Origin: CAVUAN01 sp963739435
GTDB lineage: Bacteria; Acidobacteriota; Thermoanaerobaculia; UBA5066; Gp7-AA6
Direction: 5' to 3'
NCBI GenBank assembly: GCA_963739435.1
Contig: CAVUAN010000001.1
Location: 1-43,644 of the forward strand
Length of the DNA stretch: 43,644 bases
The stretch's first letter is position 1, and every line of letters begins with the position of its first letter. A program made the position numbers and the translations under genes. The notes beneath the pieces were generated by a model, which saw nothing but the letters and a program-made list of their open reading frames with translations, made no database searches and was not told the DNA's origin. Below are positions 26,098-36,314 of the stretch, piece by piece.

Positions 26098-27807
26098 CTA
26101 CTCCTTCCGGGGTATGTCGTAGAGCCGGATCGACGTGCCGACTCTCTCGTAGGGGTACTGCTCGAGCCAGTCGAAGGCTCCCTCTCGTGCGCCGATCGCT
26201 CTCCGGTCGTTCTCCCCGAGCGTCCGAAAGGTCTTTTCGGAGATCGCGACCCAACCCTCGACGGGGCGGTACGGAAGGAGGCTCTCCGTGGGCGGAAGGC
26301 CCTGGCCGTCGGTCCCGCCCCCCCAGTACCCCAGGGTCACCTTTCTGGCTCCGACCTCCCGAGAGCCGATCGCGCAGACGCCAGAGGTCCTGGCCCCAGT
26401 CGAGATCCGAGTCCACCGTGACGCGCTCGGGATGGCGGCCGGCGAAGGCGTTGAAGCTGGCCAGGTAATCGGGGTGTGCCGCGAGCGACACCGCGAGCTG
26501 CCACGTCAAGCAGGCCGGACCCGATCACCGTAAGCCACTTCCCACGCCTTCCGCGGACGAGGCGTGCCCATCCGGAACCGGCCGAGATCGCTAGGAAGCC
26601 GTAGACGGGCAGAACGTGACGCAGGCCGATGTTCATCCGTGACGGAAGGGAGACGGCGAGGATGGCGGCCGCGCAGGCCGCGGGTGCGAGGAGGCGCCAC
26701 CCGCCGTCGGAATTCCGGTCCCGGAAGAGGACGGTCAGTCCGGACGCGAAGACGAGAAGGAACGCGATCGGGGTCTTGACCGCGATCAGGACGGGAAAGA
26801 AGTACCAGCGCCCGGTCGTGTGGAACTCGCCGAGGAAGAAGGAGAGTCCGCCCCGGCCGGTTCGTTTGTGGAGGGAGTCGATGCCCCGAAAGAAATTGAC
26901 GGCCGGAATCGGGAGTTCGAGAAGAGCGTTCGCGGCGTCGCGGAGGCGGTCGTGCCCTTCGAGGAACGGCTCCGCGACGGCGAGGACTTGTGGGGGCGCC
27001 GGTGGGCATCCGTCCAGGCGCAACCTGAAATCGATAGACCGCCCAGACGAGAAGAAAGGCGATGAATAGGGCGACGGCGACGCCTCCGCGGCGACGCCGC
27101 CATTCGCGGCGGACGACGTCCCGGGACGGCCGCTTCAGGGCCAGGATGACGATGCCGAGTGCGGCGACGCACGCCGGGAGGAATAGCAAGGCGGAGAACT
27201 TGCCCAGGACGGCCAGGGCGGCGGACGAGCCCAGAAATGCCGCGGCAAGGAGCGTCGGCTGCTCCAACCACCGGACGAATGCGTAGAGCGCCGCGAGAAG
27301 CATGGAGGAACCGGCAACATCCACGGTGGCGAGGCCGGCATGGGCGAGAACGGGAGGGAGCGTGGTGAAGAGGAGAGCGGCCGCGACGGCAGCGACGGGG
27401 CCGGAGATGTGACGCGCCCAGAGCCACACGAGAACGGTCGCTCCAGCGAAAAAGGGGAGAGTGCCGGCACGGGCGAGGGCGAGATTGAGCTCGAAGTCGT
27501 TCCCGGTGCGGAGAATCGCATGCCCCTCCCGGGCGATGTCGGGAATGTCCCGTCTCGGGCGAAGGCCACGGAGGTAGGGCATGGCCGCCGCCGCGATGCT
27601 TCCGAGCGGTGCATAGTTCTCTTGGAAGAACGTCCCGTCGCTGTCGAAGAGGGCCTGGTCCGCAGCCAGCCAGCGGAGGCCGGCGGCGACATGTATCGGT
27701 TCGTCGATGGTCTGATAGAGGGTGGGGTACGTGAGCACGATCCGGAGGACACCGAGGGCGACGCAGACGGCGAGAGCAAGGACGGAGTAGCGGGGTGCGC
27801 GGGCCAC
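26098..27807 (-). CDS. GT39-type membrane glycosyltransferase (PMT-like, frameshifted)
   Basis: Multi-helix membrane protein. The first loop carries TIDEPIHVAAG with the Asp-Glu pair (D35-E36) typical of GT39/PMT-like enzymes that use polyprenyl-phosphate sugars. Further on are LARAGTLPFFAGATVLVWLW, LPPVLAHAGLATVDVAGSSM, FFRGIDSLHKRTGRGGLSFF, MNIGLRHVLPVYGFL and DSDLDWGQDLWRL. The frame changes near 27010, 26510 and 26340; the last part ends RLYDIPRKE and stop. The GTG at 27807 is two bases after the stop of the SGNH gene, so the two are co-transcribed. It probably adds a sugar to a lipid or protein at the outer face of the inner membrane. Confidence 0.78.
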
Positions 27808-27809
27808 GG

Positions 27810-28937
27810 TTATTGAGTTCGCACGACCAACCCGCGACGGTTCAATTCCTGGGAAATCACCTTCGCGACAAAGGCGTTTCCGCTCTCGTTCAGATGATTA
27901 ACGCCCGGGTACGTCCCCTGCCCGGGGAGAATAAACATCTTCAGGGCGTCCACCTGAGGCAGTTCCTGGAGCCGCTGCAAGACATCAATGATGGGGACGT
28001 CTGTAGCCCGTGCCTCTTCTCGAATCAACGCCGACCAGGCCCCAGGAGCACCCGGCTGAAAGTCTGATAACGCCGGCAGAAATACAATGATGAGCTCGCT
28101 TCCACGTTCCCTGTTCAATCGCTTCAAATCCAGAAGGATCAAGTGGAGAATCTCGCGCGTCTTCCCTCTTCCATCCCGCTCACTGGTGAACTCGCTCGCC
28201 AAAGTTGGCTGCGCGCGGGCCGCGTGCCGTAACAGTTTCGCTAGTTGAGCCGCGCGGAGAGCATTGAAAATCGCCTTGCGGTCTGTGAGCCATGGGAAAA
28301 GGTATGACCGCCTCGGCACGGGTACGTTCCTGAGTGCGAGCGCCCCGTGTTCAAGGTCGATGAGAGGCTTATCGTAACCTTGGAATTGCGCCGAGAGCAT
28401 CCGATCGATGTCTGGGCCGATCAGGGCAAACAGGTGAGCGTTATGGTCGAGTTGTGAACCGACGCGCTTATACAGGAGGTATGCTTGATCGACCCCATAA
28501 CCGGGTTGTCCCATGTTAACCGCCTCAAGGTGCGGCTCGACGGCCGTCAGGAGGCGGCACCACGTCTGGTCGTCGTCGACGCCGACGCCCAGCGTAAAGG
28601 AATCGCCAGTACAGACGACGCGGGTCGTGTTAGCTGGGATACGGACAGCGAATTCGCGCTTGTTCCGGAAGCCGGCGCTGTTTGTCGTGAAGGAGAGTCC
28701 CGGCCCGTAGAGGTCCGGGATGTGGACATTCGGCTTGTCCACCCAACCAAGCTCGGGGTCGTAGGTCGTGTGCCGCCGATAGGGCGGGACGTAGAGCGCG
28801 AACAGGTCATGCGCGAGGAGAATGTAGCTCGCCACGCCCTCGACGAGAACGAGCAGCGCCACAAGGATGAGGACGTTTACAGCGACAAGTCGCGCGTAAT
28901 TCCAGAGCCTGGACTGACCTGAGGGTGTGGCGAGCAT
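27810..28937 (-). CDS. Membrane-anchored SGNH/GDSL-type hydrolase
   Basis: 375 residues, intact. One N-terminal membrane segment lies at about 18-40. The SGNH block I is CTGDSFTLGVGV (Ser113 as likely nucleophile), the Gly/Asn region is NMGQPGYGVD (141-150), and HLNESGN near the C-terminus supplies the His. These enzymes hydrolyse or transfer acyl groups, often on cell-surface glycans. The base composition is visibly less GC-rich than that of its neighbours, hinting at different origin (inference). It lies two bases upstream of the GT39 gene, which supports a role in surface glycan or glycolipid decoration. Confidence 0.82.
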   Translation of the reverse strand: MLATPSGQSRLWNYARLVAVNVLILVALLVLVEGVASYILLAHDLFALYVPPYRRHTTYDPELGWVDKPNVHIPDLYGPGLSFTTNSAGFRNKREFAVRIPANTTRVVCTGDSFTLGVGVDDDQTWCRLLTAVEPHLEAVNMGQPGYGVDQAYLLYKRVGSQLDHNAHLFALIGPDIDRMLSAQFQGYDKPLIDLEHGALALRNVPVPRRSYLFPWLTDRKAIFNALRAAQLAKLLRHAARAQPTLASEFTSERDGRGKTREILHLILLDLKRLNRERGSELIIVFLPALSDFQPGAPGAWSALIREEARATDVPIIDVLQRLQELPQVDALKMFILPGQGTYPGVNHLNESGNAFVAKVISQELNRRGLVVRTQ

Positions 28938-29077
28938 GGCGTCAGGGCTTCTTCACGCTTGCATCGCGAGACTCTGTGAAGTTAGGCGACTGGAGGAGAG
29001 CCCGAGGGAGATCATCTTGATGAGATCTTGTTCTGTGGGCGAGTACCGAAACCCCCGCCCCGTCCGGTGAAGCCCAC

Positions 29078-31991
29078 CTAGCTGAATCGCGCCGTCGCCG
29101 TCGGCATGGCCGAAGGGCCGGCCGCCGGCCTCGCGCTCGAGCGCGAGGTCCTGCTCGCCCGCGCGGCGTCCCTGCGGAGCGCCGAGGAAAGCGGCGGCTC
29201 CGCCGCCTCTGTCGCACCGGCCAGTTCGAGCGTCAGGCGGACTCGCCCCCCGGTGGAGCCGGTGACGGCGCGCGGCGCAGTCAGCTCGACCCGGGACGCG
29301 TCGAGGCCCGAGGCGTCGACGAGGGCCTTCCGGACCGAGTCGGCGCGCGCCCGACCCAGTGTCTCGAGGCCGCCGTCGGGGATCGGCTGTGCCGCCTCTC
29401 GCAGCGCCGTCCCGTCGGCGGCATCGTCCCAGGCGCCCGGCACCACGATCCGCAGTTCCGGGCGCGCCTTCAGGGCGTTCGCCAGAGTCCGGAGCCGCTC
29501 GGCGGAGGCCGGTTCGAGCACCGCGCTCCCGGCCGGAAACTCGACGGTGCCGAGATCCTCCCCCTCTTTCCCGCCGCCGATTTTCCCGAGCAGACGGAAC
29601 GGAGACTTGATCAGCCCGGAAAGGACCCCCCCGATCGCCTTGCCGACGCCGAACTCCGGGTCGTCGAGACGGCCCTCGACCGGAACGTCGAGCGTGATGC
29701 GACCGTCCTTGTCCGTCAGGAGGGAGACGCCCAGCTTGATCGGGAGATTCACCTTCCCTTCGCCGGCGACCTTGTCGCCGAGCGTCAGGTCCTGGGTCAC
29801 GACGTGATTGCTGCCCTTCAGGTGCTGGTCTTTGACCTTGTAGTCGAGGCCGATCTCGCCGCGACCCCTGGTGACCGGATGACCGATGTAATGAACCGAC
29901 ATGGGAGACAGGGGCGGGATCTCGAGCCGGCCCACGCCGAGCTTGAGGTCGGTCGCACGGCCGGGATCGAAGAGATCGATCGCTCCCTTGATCGTCACCG
30001 CCCCGCCGCCGCGCACAGCCGCGCCGATCTCGATCGGCGCCGGAACCTTCGTGGAGGATGAGATTCCCTTGACCGTGCCCTGGATGCGCTCGACGGCCAC
30101 CGTGTAGGGAGGACGGAGCCGGTGATCCGTCAGGGCGATGGAACCGTCGGCGAGGGCGATCGAATCGACGCGGATCGGAATCGGGTGCCCTTGTGTCGGC
30201 CCCGCCGCCGGCGCCGCCGCCGATGCGCGAGGCGGTTGCGAATCCTTCGGCGAGCTCGCGTCCAGCCGTTTCTTGACCTCGGAAACGCTGAGCTCGCCTT
30301 TCTCCGACATGACCAGGTCGATTCTCGCGCCGCGAATGTCGACCGACTTGACCCCGACGGCCGTGGGGCCGTATCCGGCCTCGACGCCCCGGACCTCAAC
30401 GGCGTCCCACTTCAGGGGCGTCGAGCCCGTGACCGTCTCCTTCAGCGCCATCGTCCGGGCCTCCAGATCGCCGGCGAACTTCACCCAGAAGCCCTTCTTC
30501 GGGTCGATACCGCCCGCGACTTTTCCCTTCGAGCCCACGCGTCCGGAGAGAAGCTCGAATGGAAAGAGGCGGCCCAGGTAGGGCTGCCCTACGGTCAGGT
30601 CGAGGCCGTCGAGCGCGACGTCCGCTTCGAATTGAACGGGCTTCATGCTGACCCTGCCGCTCGATTTCGCCGTCCCGCCCTTGGGAAGCGACAACGAGGA
30701 CACGACGCCGAAGAACGCGCCCGGGCGGGTCGTGAAGCCCGTGATCGCCAGCTGGATGTCGCCCGCGTCGAGCGATACGGGCGGGTTGAAGGTGCGGTCC
30801 ACGAAGCGGCCGTGCGAACCGACGACCTCGAAGCGGCCGACCTCGACGGTCCAGCGCGCGGCCTTCTCGATCTCCTGGTACGTCTGGGCGACCGCCTCCC
30901 GGGTCGGCGGGGGGACCATTCGCTCGTAGCTCATCTTCCCGTCGGCGTCCCGCCCGACCAGCACGCTCGGCCGCTCGACCCGCAGCTTCTCCACGACGAG
31001 CTCGGCTTCCGGCCAGCGGAAACTCCCTTTCGTGATCGTGGCGGCCGGGACTTCGAGAACCCGATCGCCCTCGTTCACGACGGTCAGGTTCTTCAGGGCG
31101 TTCTCGAAATCGGTGATGCGGGCACGGACGACGCCGTCCGCGGCCGCGACCGTGTAGTGAAAGCGGCCCGTCAGCTCACCGCCCGTGACCGTGATCTGGA
31201 AGTAGGGTTCCAGCAGGGGCCAGAGGTCCTTCAGGTGCAGCTCTTCGAGCCTCACGTCCCCCTCGATCCCGAGCGGCTGCACCGTGACGTTCCCGGTGAC
31301 GCGAACGACACCCGATCCGGGCAGGCCGATGCTGATCTCCTTGGTTCCCTGGCGTTCGGGGATCGTGCTGATTTCGGAGAGCTCGAACACGGACGGCCCG
31401 AAGGCCATCTTCAGAGGCTTGGCGCGCGCCTGGTCTTCGACGTTGATCGTGGCCCCGCTGACTTTGATGTGCTGGAGCAGGACGCGGGGCAGGCTCGATT
31501 TCGGATCGGGCGGGCGCACCTCAGGGGGTTGCCGCCGCCGGACCTCCTCGATCACCTCCGCCAGATTGATCTTGCCGTCGGCGAAGCGCCGCGCCCCGAT
31601 GACGGGATTCACCATGCGGAACTCGCTCAGGGTCGCCGCCCAGCGAAAGAGGCTGGAGAGCTCGGCGTTGGCGTAGATCTCGTCGGCAGAGAAGAGCACG
31701 GAGCCCGCGGCGATCGGCGATGGACAGGCCTTCGATGGTGAGCGAAAGAGTGAAGGGGTTGAATCGGACCGATCGGACGGTGGCCTCGAGGCCCGCCCGC
31801 TTCCGGAGGTTTTCGATCAGCAGGTTGCGGACGATGGGTGGGATGACCAGAACGCCGACGATCAACCAGGCGATCCAGAGGCCGAGCAGGGCTGTGCGCC
31901 AGCTCCGTAGTCGCCAGTTTCGCAGCCCGTCGAGAAGCCTGCGCGGCAAGCGGCCGATTCCTCCGGGTTTCTCGTCCTCGGGCGCTTCCAT
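29078..31991 (-). CDS. DUF748 (AsmA-like) envelope protein with OmpA-like C-terminal region (one frameshift)
   Basis: The N-terminus (from 31991) has a membrane helix, TALLGLWIAWLIVGVLVIPP, followed by IENLRKRAGLEATVRSVRFN and PFTLSLTIEGLSI, the standard opening of DUF748/AsmA-like proteins. The frame then shifts near 31720 and runs for about 870 codons of repetitive beta strands (DGKINLAEVIEEV, ARITDFENALKNL, GRVSMKPVQFEADVALDGLD), through VHYIGHPVTRGRGEIGLDY to VEFPAGSAVLEPASAERLRT, an OmpA-like motif. Such proteins span the periplasm and are linked to lipid transport or envelope stability. The size fits the family once the two frames are joined. Confidence 0.82.
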
Positions 31992-32130
31992 GTCCTCGCG
32001 TTGACCCCAGTTCTTTCCTGCTTAGTCTACGGGCCTTCGGCGATCGCCTCCAGACAAACTCCTTCCGCGGGCGGCCTGGCCTAGGTTCAGAATAGGAGTC
32101 CGTCCAATCTCCGTGGCATGGAGGCTTCTG

Positions 32131-32629
32131 ATGAACGTATTCGAAGGGAAGAGACGCCGGGCAATGATGGCGACAGTATTTTCGTTAGTCCTCATCATGG
32201 GAGGCTGCGCAACAACCGTTAAGTACACGTTTGACATGAAGGCCAGCTTCGCGGAACAGAGGAGTTACGCATGGGCCCCGTCAATGTTTTCCCCCGAACC
32301 AGGCGGGACTGCTTGAATCGCAGGCGGGACGGCTGCTTGAATCAAATGTCCAGGTTCTTGCGGATCAACTCCTCGCACAGAAGGGCTTCAAGAGGATGTC
32401 CGAGAAGGCCGACCTGGAGATCATGATGGGTTTCGTTTCAAATCATTACGGAAGTAACGACCACTACCAGATCCAGGAACTGACCTTGTCCGTCTACAGA
32501 ACCGAGAAAAAGGAGTTGGTTCTGGGCGGGGGTTCGGCACTCGGTAGCATCAGCATCGATGCGGCTTCGGGTGACTTGAAGCACGCAGTAGAGGGCGTTC
32601 TTTCGAATTTCCCGCCAAAGCAACGGTAG
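32131..32629 (+). CDS. DUF4136-like lipoprotein (frameshift near 32310)
   Basis: The signal peptide MMATVFSLVLIMGGCATT ends in a lipobox (MGGC), so Cys is the predicted lipid site. It is followed by VKYTFDMKASFAEQRSYAW, as in DUF4136 lipoproteins. A shift near 32310 leads to LADQLLAQKGFKRM, then KADLEIMMGFVSNH, YQIQELTLSVYR, GGGSALGSISI and AVEGVLSNFPP. The joined length of about 165 residues fits the family. The ATG at 32131 or 32164 could be the start. It has visibly lower GC than the surroundings. The TAG at 32627-32629 touches an R3 repeat. Confidence 0.7.
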
Positions 32630-32668
32630 TAGGGGCGCAATGGCAATTGTGGCGGGGTTGGCGCGCAG
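32627..32668 (+). repeat. R3 short repeat, copy c
   Basis: TAGTAGGGGCGCAATGGCAA then TTGTGGCGGGGTTGGCGCGC, starting at the stop codon of the DUF4136 gene. Apart from this copy, 32630-32874 holds an open frame with no recognisable similarity. Confidence 0.45.
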
Positions 32669-32874
32669 AGATCTGCGTTTTGACCGCTTCGCCGGCGCCG
32701 CGATCACAGTGACGCTGGCCGAGGCGGCGTTCTCAGTGACCGTGACGGGCACGACGGTCTTCGCCCGGCCCTCGGGCGTCGAGTTGTCGGCCACCGGCCT
32801 TACACTCGACCCCGGCATCGCATGGACTCAACGGCTCTCTTCGGCGCGTCCCTAAGGTCCCTGCTCCGGAACAA

Positions 32875-33232
32875 CAGGTTGAATCCCTGAAAGACGAATC
32901 CGAGCTGCGATTACGGATCGCCGCCAGCTCTCTCTTCTGGAGACCGGAGACGTCGACACCGTCGAGCAGGTAGCGTCCGGACGTCGGCCGGTCGAGGAAA
33001 CCCAGGATGTTCATGAAGGTCGATTTGCCGGAGCCGCTCGCGCCCATGATCGCGCAGACGAATCCCGCCACGCTCGACCGAGACGCTCACGCCCCGCAGC
33101 GCGTGGACGCGCGTCTCGCCGAGCTCGTAGTACTTGTGGATGTCCTCGACGCGAATGACCGCCTCGACGTCCGGAAGAGTCAACGCCGGATTCCCCCGGC
33201 GGAAGGGACTTGGACGCCACGGAGCTCGTCAC
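32875..33232 (-). pseudogene. MacB/LolD-type ABC transporter ATPase, 5' half (inverted relative to 3' half)
   Basis: From the GTG at 33232 the minus strand encodes VEAVIRVEDIHKYYELGET, RVHALRGVSVSVERG, then in a second frame CAIMGASGSGKSTFMNILGF (Walker A), LDRPTSGRYLLDGVDVSGL and ELAAIRNR, and in a third frame LGFVFQGFNL (Q-loop) ending near 32875. Past that point no ABC sequence follows on this strand. The missing rest of the protein lies on the opposite strand from 33238. The two half-genes diverge from a point about 33235. Confidence 0.75.
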
Positions 33233-33237
33233 GACGT

Positions 33238-33681
33238 CTGGCGCGGACGACGGCCATCGAAAACGTGCAGCTTCCGACGATGTACAGCCCGGTCGACAAG
33301 CTGGAGCGTGGGAAGCGCGCCAAGGAGGCGCTCGCTCTCGTCAGCCTCGCCGACCGCGCGCACCACGTTCCCTCGCAGCTATCCGGCGGCCAGCAGCAGC
33401 GCGTCGCGATCGCGCGGGCTCTGGTGAACCATCCGTCATTCCTGGCGGACGAGCCGACCGGAAACCTCGACAGCCGCACGGCGGTCGAGATCATCGAGAT
33501 CTTTCAGAACCTGAACGAGCGCGGGCTGACGATCGTCCTCGTCACCCACGAGCACGACATCGCGCAATTCGCGAAGCGCGTGCTGACCTTCCGGCGACGG
33601 GAAGGTCCTGGAGGACGAGCCTGTGCCTGTCTCCCCGGGCGAGCTGACGTTCTTCGGGCGCTTCCCACGCTCGAGGACTGA
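33238..33681 (+). pseudogene. MacB/LolD-type ABC transporter ATPase, 3' half
   Basis: The plus strand reads LARTTAIENVQLPTMYSPVD, then ALVSLADRAHHVPSQ, the signature LSGGQQQRVAIARAL, Walker B with FLADEPTGNLDSRT, and the H-loop VLVTHEHDIAQFAKRV. This is the exact continuation of the 5' half: a normal protein reads FQGFNLLARTTAIENV across the joint. It has no start codon of its own. The frame shifts near 33595, and the last residues (ALPTLED) are doubtful. No FtsX-like permease is found next to it. Confidence 0.75.
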
Positions 33682-33890
33682 CTGCGGGCTTGCCGCTTCC
33701 CTTCCTCGTCCGCGTTCGCCCGCAGCCGCCCTGACGAAGCGCGTGCCCTGATGCAGAGACATCAGGGCAAATAGCCAGCGAGCACCTACTTGGTTATAGA
33801 GAGGTACATCTCGACGCGGGAGTCTTGCGCTCGCGAAACCAATAGCCGCTTCGTCTTCAATGGAATGCTGTCCAGTTCTAGGCGGAAAGC

Positions 33891-33896
33891 TATAAG
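33891..33896 (+). promoter_or_regulatory. Possible -10 (TATAAG) of the cytochrome gene
   Basis: TATAAG lies 28 bases before the ATG at 33924, with AAAGG as a weak ribosome site between them. No convincing -35 is visible. The gap 33682-33923 shows nothing else. Confidence 0.3.
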
Positions 33897-33923
33897 CCTG
33901 GCGGTCAGAAAAGGCTGGCAAAC

Positions 33924-35795
33924 ATGAAAACGCTCGTCACCTCTATCTGCCTGTTGATGTTTACGCTCGCGTTACCCGTGGCGGCGGGCCAGACGAAGCC
34001 CGTGCTGAGCCACGTGACGCAGGCGCCAACGACGGTTCAACTGAGCTGGCCGACGAGTCTCTGCAAGGTGCTCTCCGGCTACTACACGGCGCGAGGAGCA
34101 GGCGGCCGACTTTTACGTCGGCTCCGAGTTCTGTCTCATGTGCCACAAGACCTACGCCGGCTGGCACGACACTCTTCACGCGACGGTTCTCATCAAGCCG
34201 ATGACGCAGTGGTCTCTCGTGCAAGGGCAGGGCGTCCTCGCCGATTACGACCAGAACGGAGTCGACGATTTCGTCCAGGGTCTCGACTTCAACACGATCT
34301 CGTCGCCCTTCGACGCCTAGAAGCCCAACGCGCCGAGGCTGAGCGTGAAGAAAGGCGTCTATACGGTCACCATTGGGACGCTCGATCTGCCCATCGTCTA
34401 CGCGCAGCAGTGGCGGTGGCCCGACACGGGCGAGTGGGCGCAGATGTTCGCGGTTCGCGTTCCAGTGGCCGACTCTCCGACGGTTCTCGGGTTTTCTTTT
34501 TTTCTCTTCGCCCCTCGAGTACGAGACCGAGAGACCAACAGTGGTTGGCGTACGCCCCGGAGGCGTGGTACGGCGCAGAGAACAAGCCTCTCTTCGGCGC
34601 GACCTCGTAGACGGCGGACGTCGTGGCGGTGGGCGAGGGTCACGACCAGAACTGCCTGGGCTGTCACGCGACGGGGATGAGAAGCGTGACTCAGAATGCC
34701 CAGGGCGGCTGTGACTTCAAGGCTTACGACGCCGCCATCCTCTACAAAGACGACGACCCCGCCGTCTTCGACCTTGATGGGGACGGAAACAAGGAGCTCG
34801 TCAACATCGGGTGTGAAAGCTGCCACGGGCCCGGCTCGAACCATCTGGTCGAAGGCGGGGGCCCGGCTGGATCTTCAATCCGGCGAAGTCGACTGCGCAG
34901 GCCGCCAACGACGCCTGCGGCCAATGCCACTCGGTTGCGGCCTCGACACCGACCGGCGCCATTGGCTGGCCGTACAACGAGACGACGAAGACGAGCTGGA
35001 ATCCCCTTCTGGGCCAGCCCTTGGCCGCGTATACCACCGACGCCGAGGTCTGGTGGCCCGACGGGAAGACCGGCATTGACACGAGCCAGTATCCAGAGTT
35101 CTACAAGTCCGTAAAGCCGACATTCCAGTTCCACCAGGTGAAGTGCATCGAGTGCCACTCGGTGCACGCCGCGACGGGCAACCCGGCCCAGATCGTGGCG
35201 ACTCTCACGGAGGGCGGAACTCCATCGCCACCAAGGTCGAGGACAACACGCTCTGCCTCGGCTGCCACGCGACCCACGCTCCCTTCGACAAGATTACGCC
35301 GGACCAGGTCGCTCACTACGCCGAAAATCACACCGCAATCGGCGAGGTCGTATCGAGCCACTCGAACCACCCTTACGGACCGGAGCGGAGCATGGGGCTC
35401 TCGCGCTGCACGCAGTGCCACATGGCCACGACCGGAGGGCCGGGCGAGCTGACGCTGCACGGGCAGACCTTCGAGGTCGTTCCGCCGACCAAGACCCTGG
35501 CCTATCAGGACCAGGGAGGAATGCCGAACTCCTGCGCCCTCTCCTGCCACGCGGGGAAGGTCAATTCTTTCAACCTCGGCCTCAACCCGGATGCCGATCC
35601 GGCCGCGTGGGTGTGGAACGACCAGTTCGACAAGGACCTCGCCACCGCCCTGCAGCCTACTACGGGCCGAACGGAAGCTGGTGGAAGACACCGGCGCCGA
35701 CGCCGAACGCACGAGTCGCCGCGGCAACCGAGGTCATCTCACGCGGCACACCACCGTACGATCGTGCGATCACTGAACGGCTCGGCCAAGGCTAA
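33924..35795 (+). CDS. Secreted octahaem-type cytochrome c (frameshifts and two in-frame TAG codons)
   Basis: The signal peptide is MKTLVTSICLLMFTLALPVA. Haem sites in order: CLMCH, CLGCH, CESCH, CGQCH, CIECH, CLGCH, CTQCH, plus a CALSCH (CxxxCH), about eight haems in roughly 620 residues. The frame changes near 34095, 34495, 34540, 34860, 35215 and 35655. TAG codons at 34318-34320 (SSPFDA/KPNAP) and 34608-34610 (FGATS/TADVV) interrupt otherwise continuous family-like sequence. The protein is periplasmic or at the outer surface and moves electrons. It is followed by a porin and an MFS carrier on the same strand, so an outer-membrane electron or anion route is possible (inference). Confidence 0.78.
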
Positions 35796-36051
35796 GAAGT
35801 GACCTCGTTACCCCACAACGGCTAGCCCTCGAGCGCCTCTCGCACGGCTCTCACCCCTGCCGCCCGATGCGTGAGACAATTCCGCCACCTTACGAGATGA
35901 AGAGCTCTCTCGGTCCGCCGCCTTCTCGGTGTCGCGGTGGTCGGGGTCTTCTCGCGCCCGTGGCGTGGACCAAGGAGATCTGCAGGGACGCACTGGGCGG
36001 ACGAGCCCTGTCCCAGCGACATGCCGAGACGCCCACTCCGGACCTTTGCGC

Positions 36052-36241
36052 GAACAAGCGCTTCGAGGACGGCGTTCAGTCGATGCCGGACCTCATCCCG
36101 TCGACGCCCGCCCTGGACGTCGTAGAGGTCCTCCCGGCCGGACACAGCCCGTTCTTCGCTGAGGCTTTCGCCCGGGCCGCGTTTCCTTCAAGCAGCTCTT
36201 CTCCGGTTGCCCCGCGCGCCTCCCGCTTTTCTGCCGTCTGA
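36052..36241 (+). pseudogene. Possible alpha/beta-hydrolase C-terminal fragment
   Basis: The frame reads KRFEDGVQSMPDLIPSTPAL, then DVVEVLPAGHSPFFAEAFAR. The last part resembles the His-containing end of alpha/beta hydrolases (LPTGHSPFF type). No nucleophile or start is visible upstream. The evidence is thin; it is the only hint of coding in the 35796-36314 gap. Confidence 0.25.
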
Positions 36242-36314
36242 CGTGACTTCTTGACCGGACGCTTGATCGAACCAGGCCGTCCGCCCGACGCAGGACAAAG
36301 AAAGGTGGGCTTCA

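Noticed and set aside
30122..31741. Open frame of 539 codons on the plus strand across the DUF748 gene
   Set aside because: Composition is that of an antisense shadow, and the minus strand reads as a continuous DUF748 protein.
32640..32855. 71-codon frame after the DUF4136 gene
   Set aside because: It starts inside repeat R3 and resembles no known family.
34318..34610. Genome-wide recoding of TAG as a sense codon
   Set aside because: Kinase 2 (7994-7996), the PAP2 gene (18842-18844) and WS/DGAT (minus strand, 13455-13457) all end at TAG where the family C-terminus is expected.
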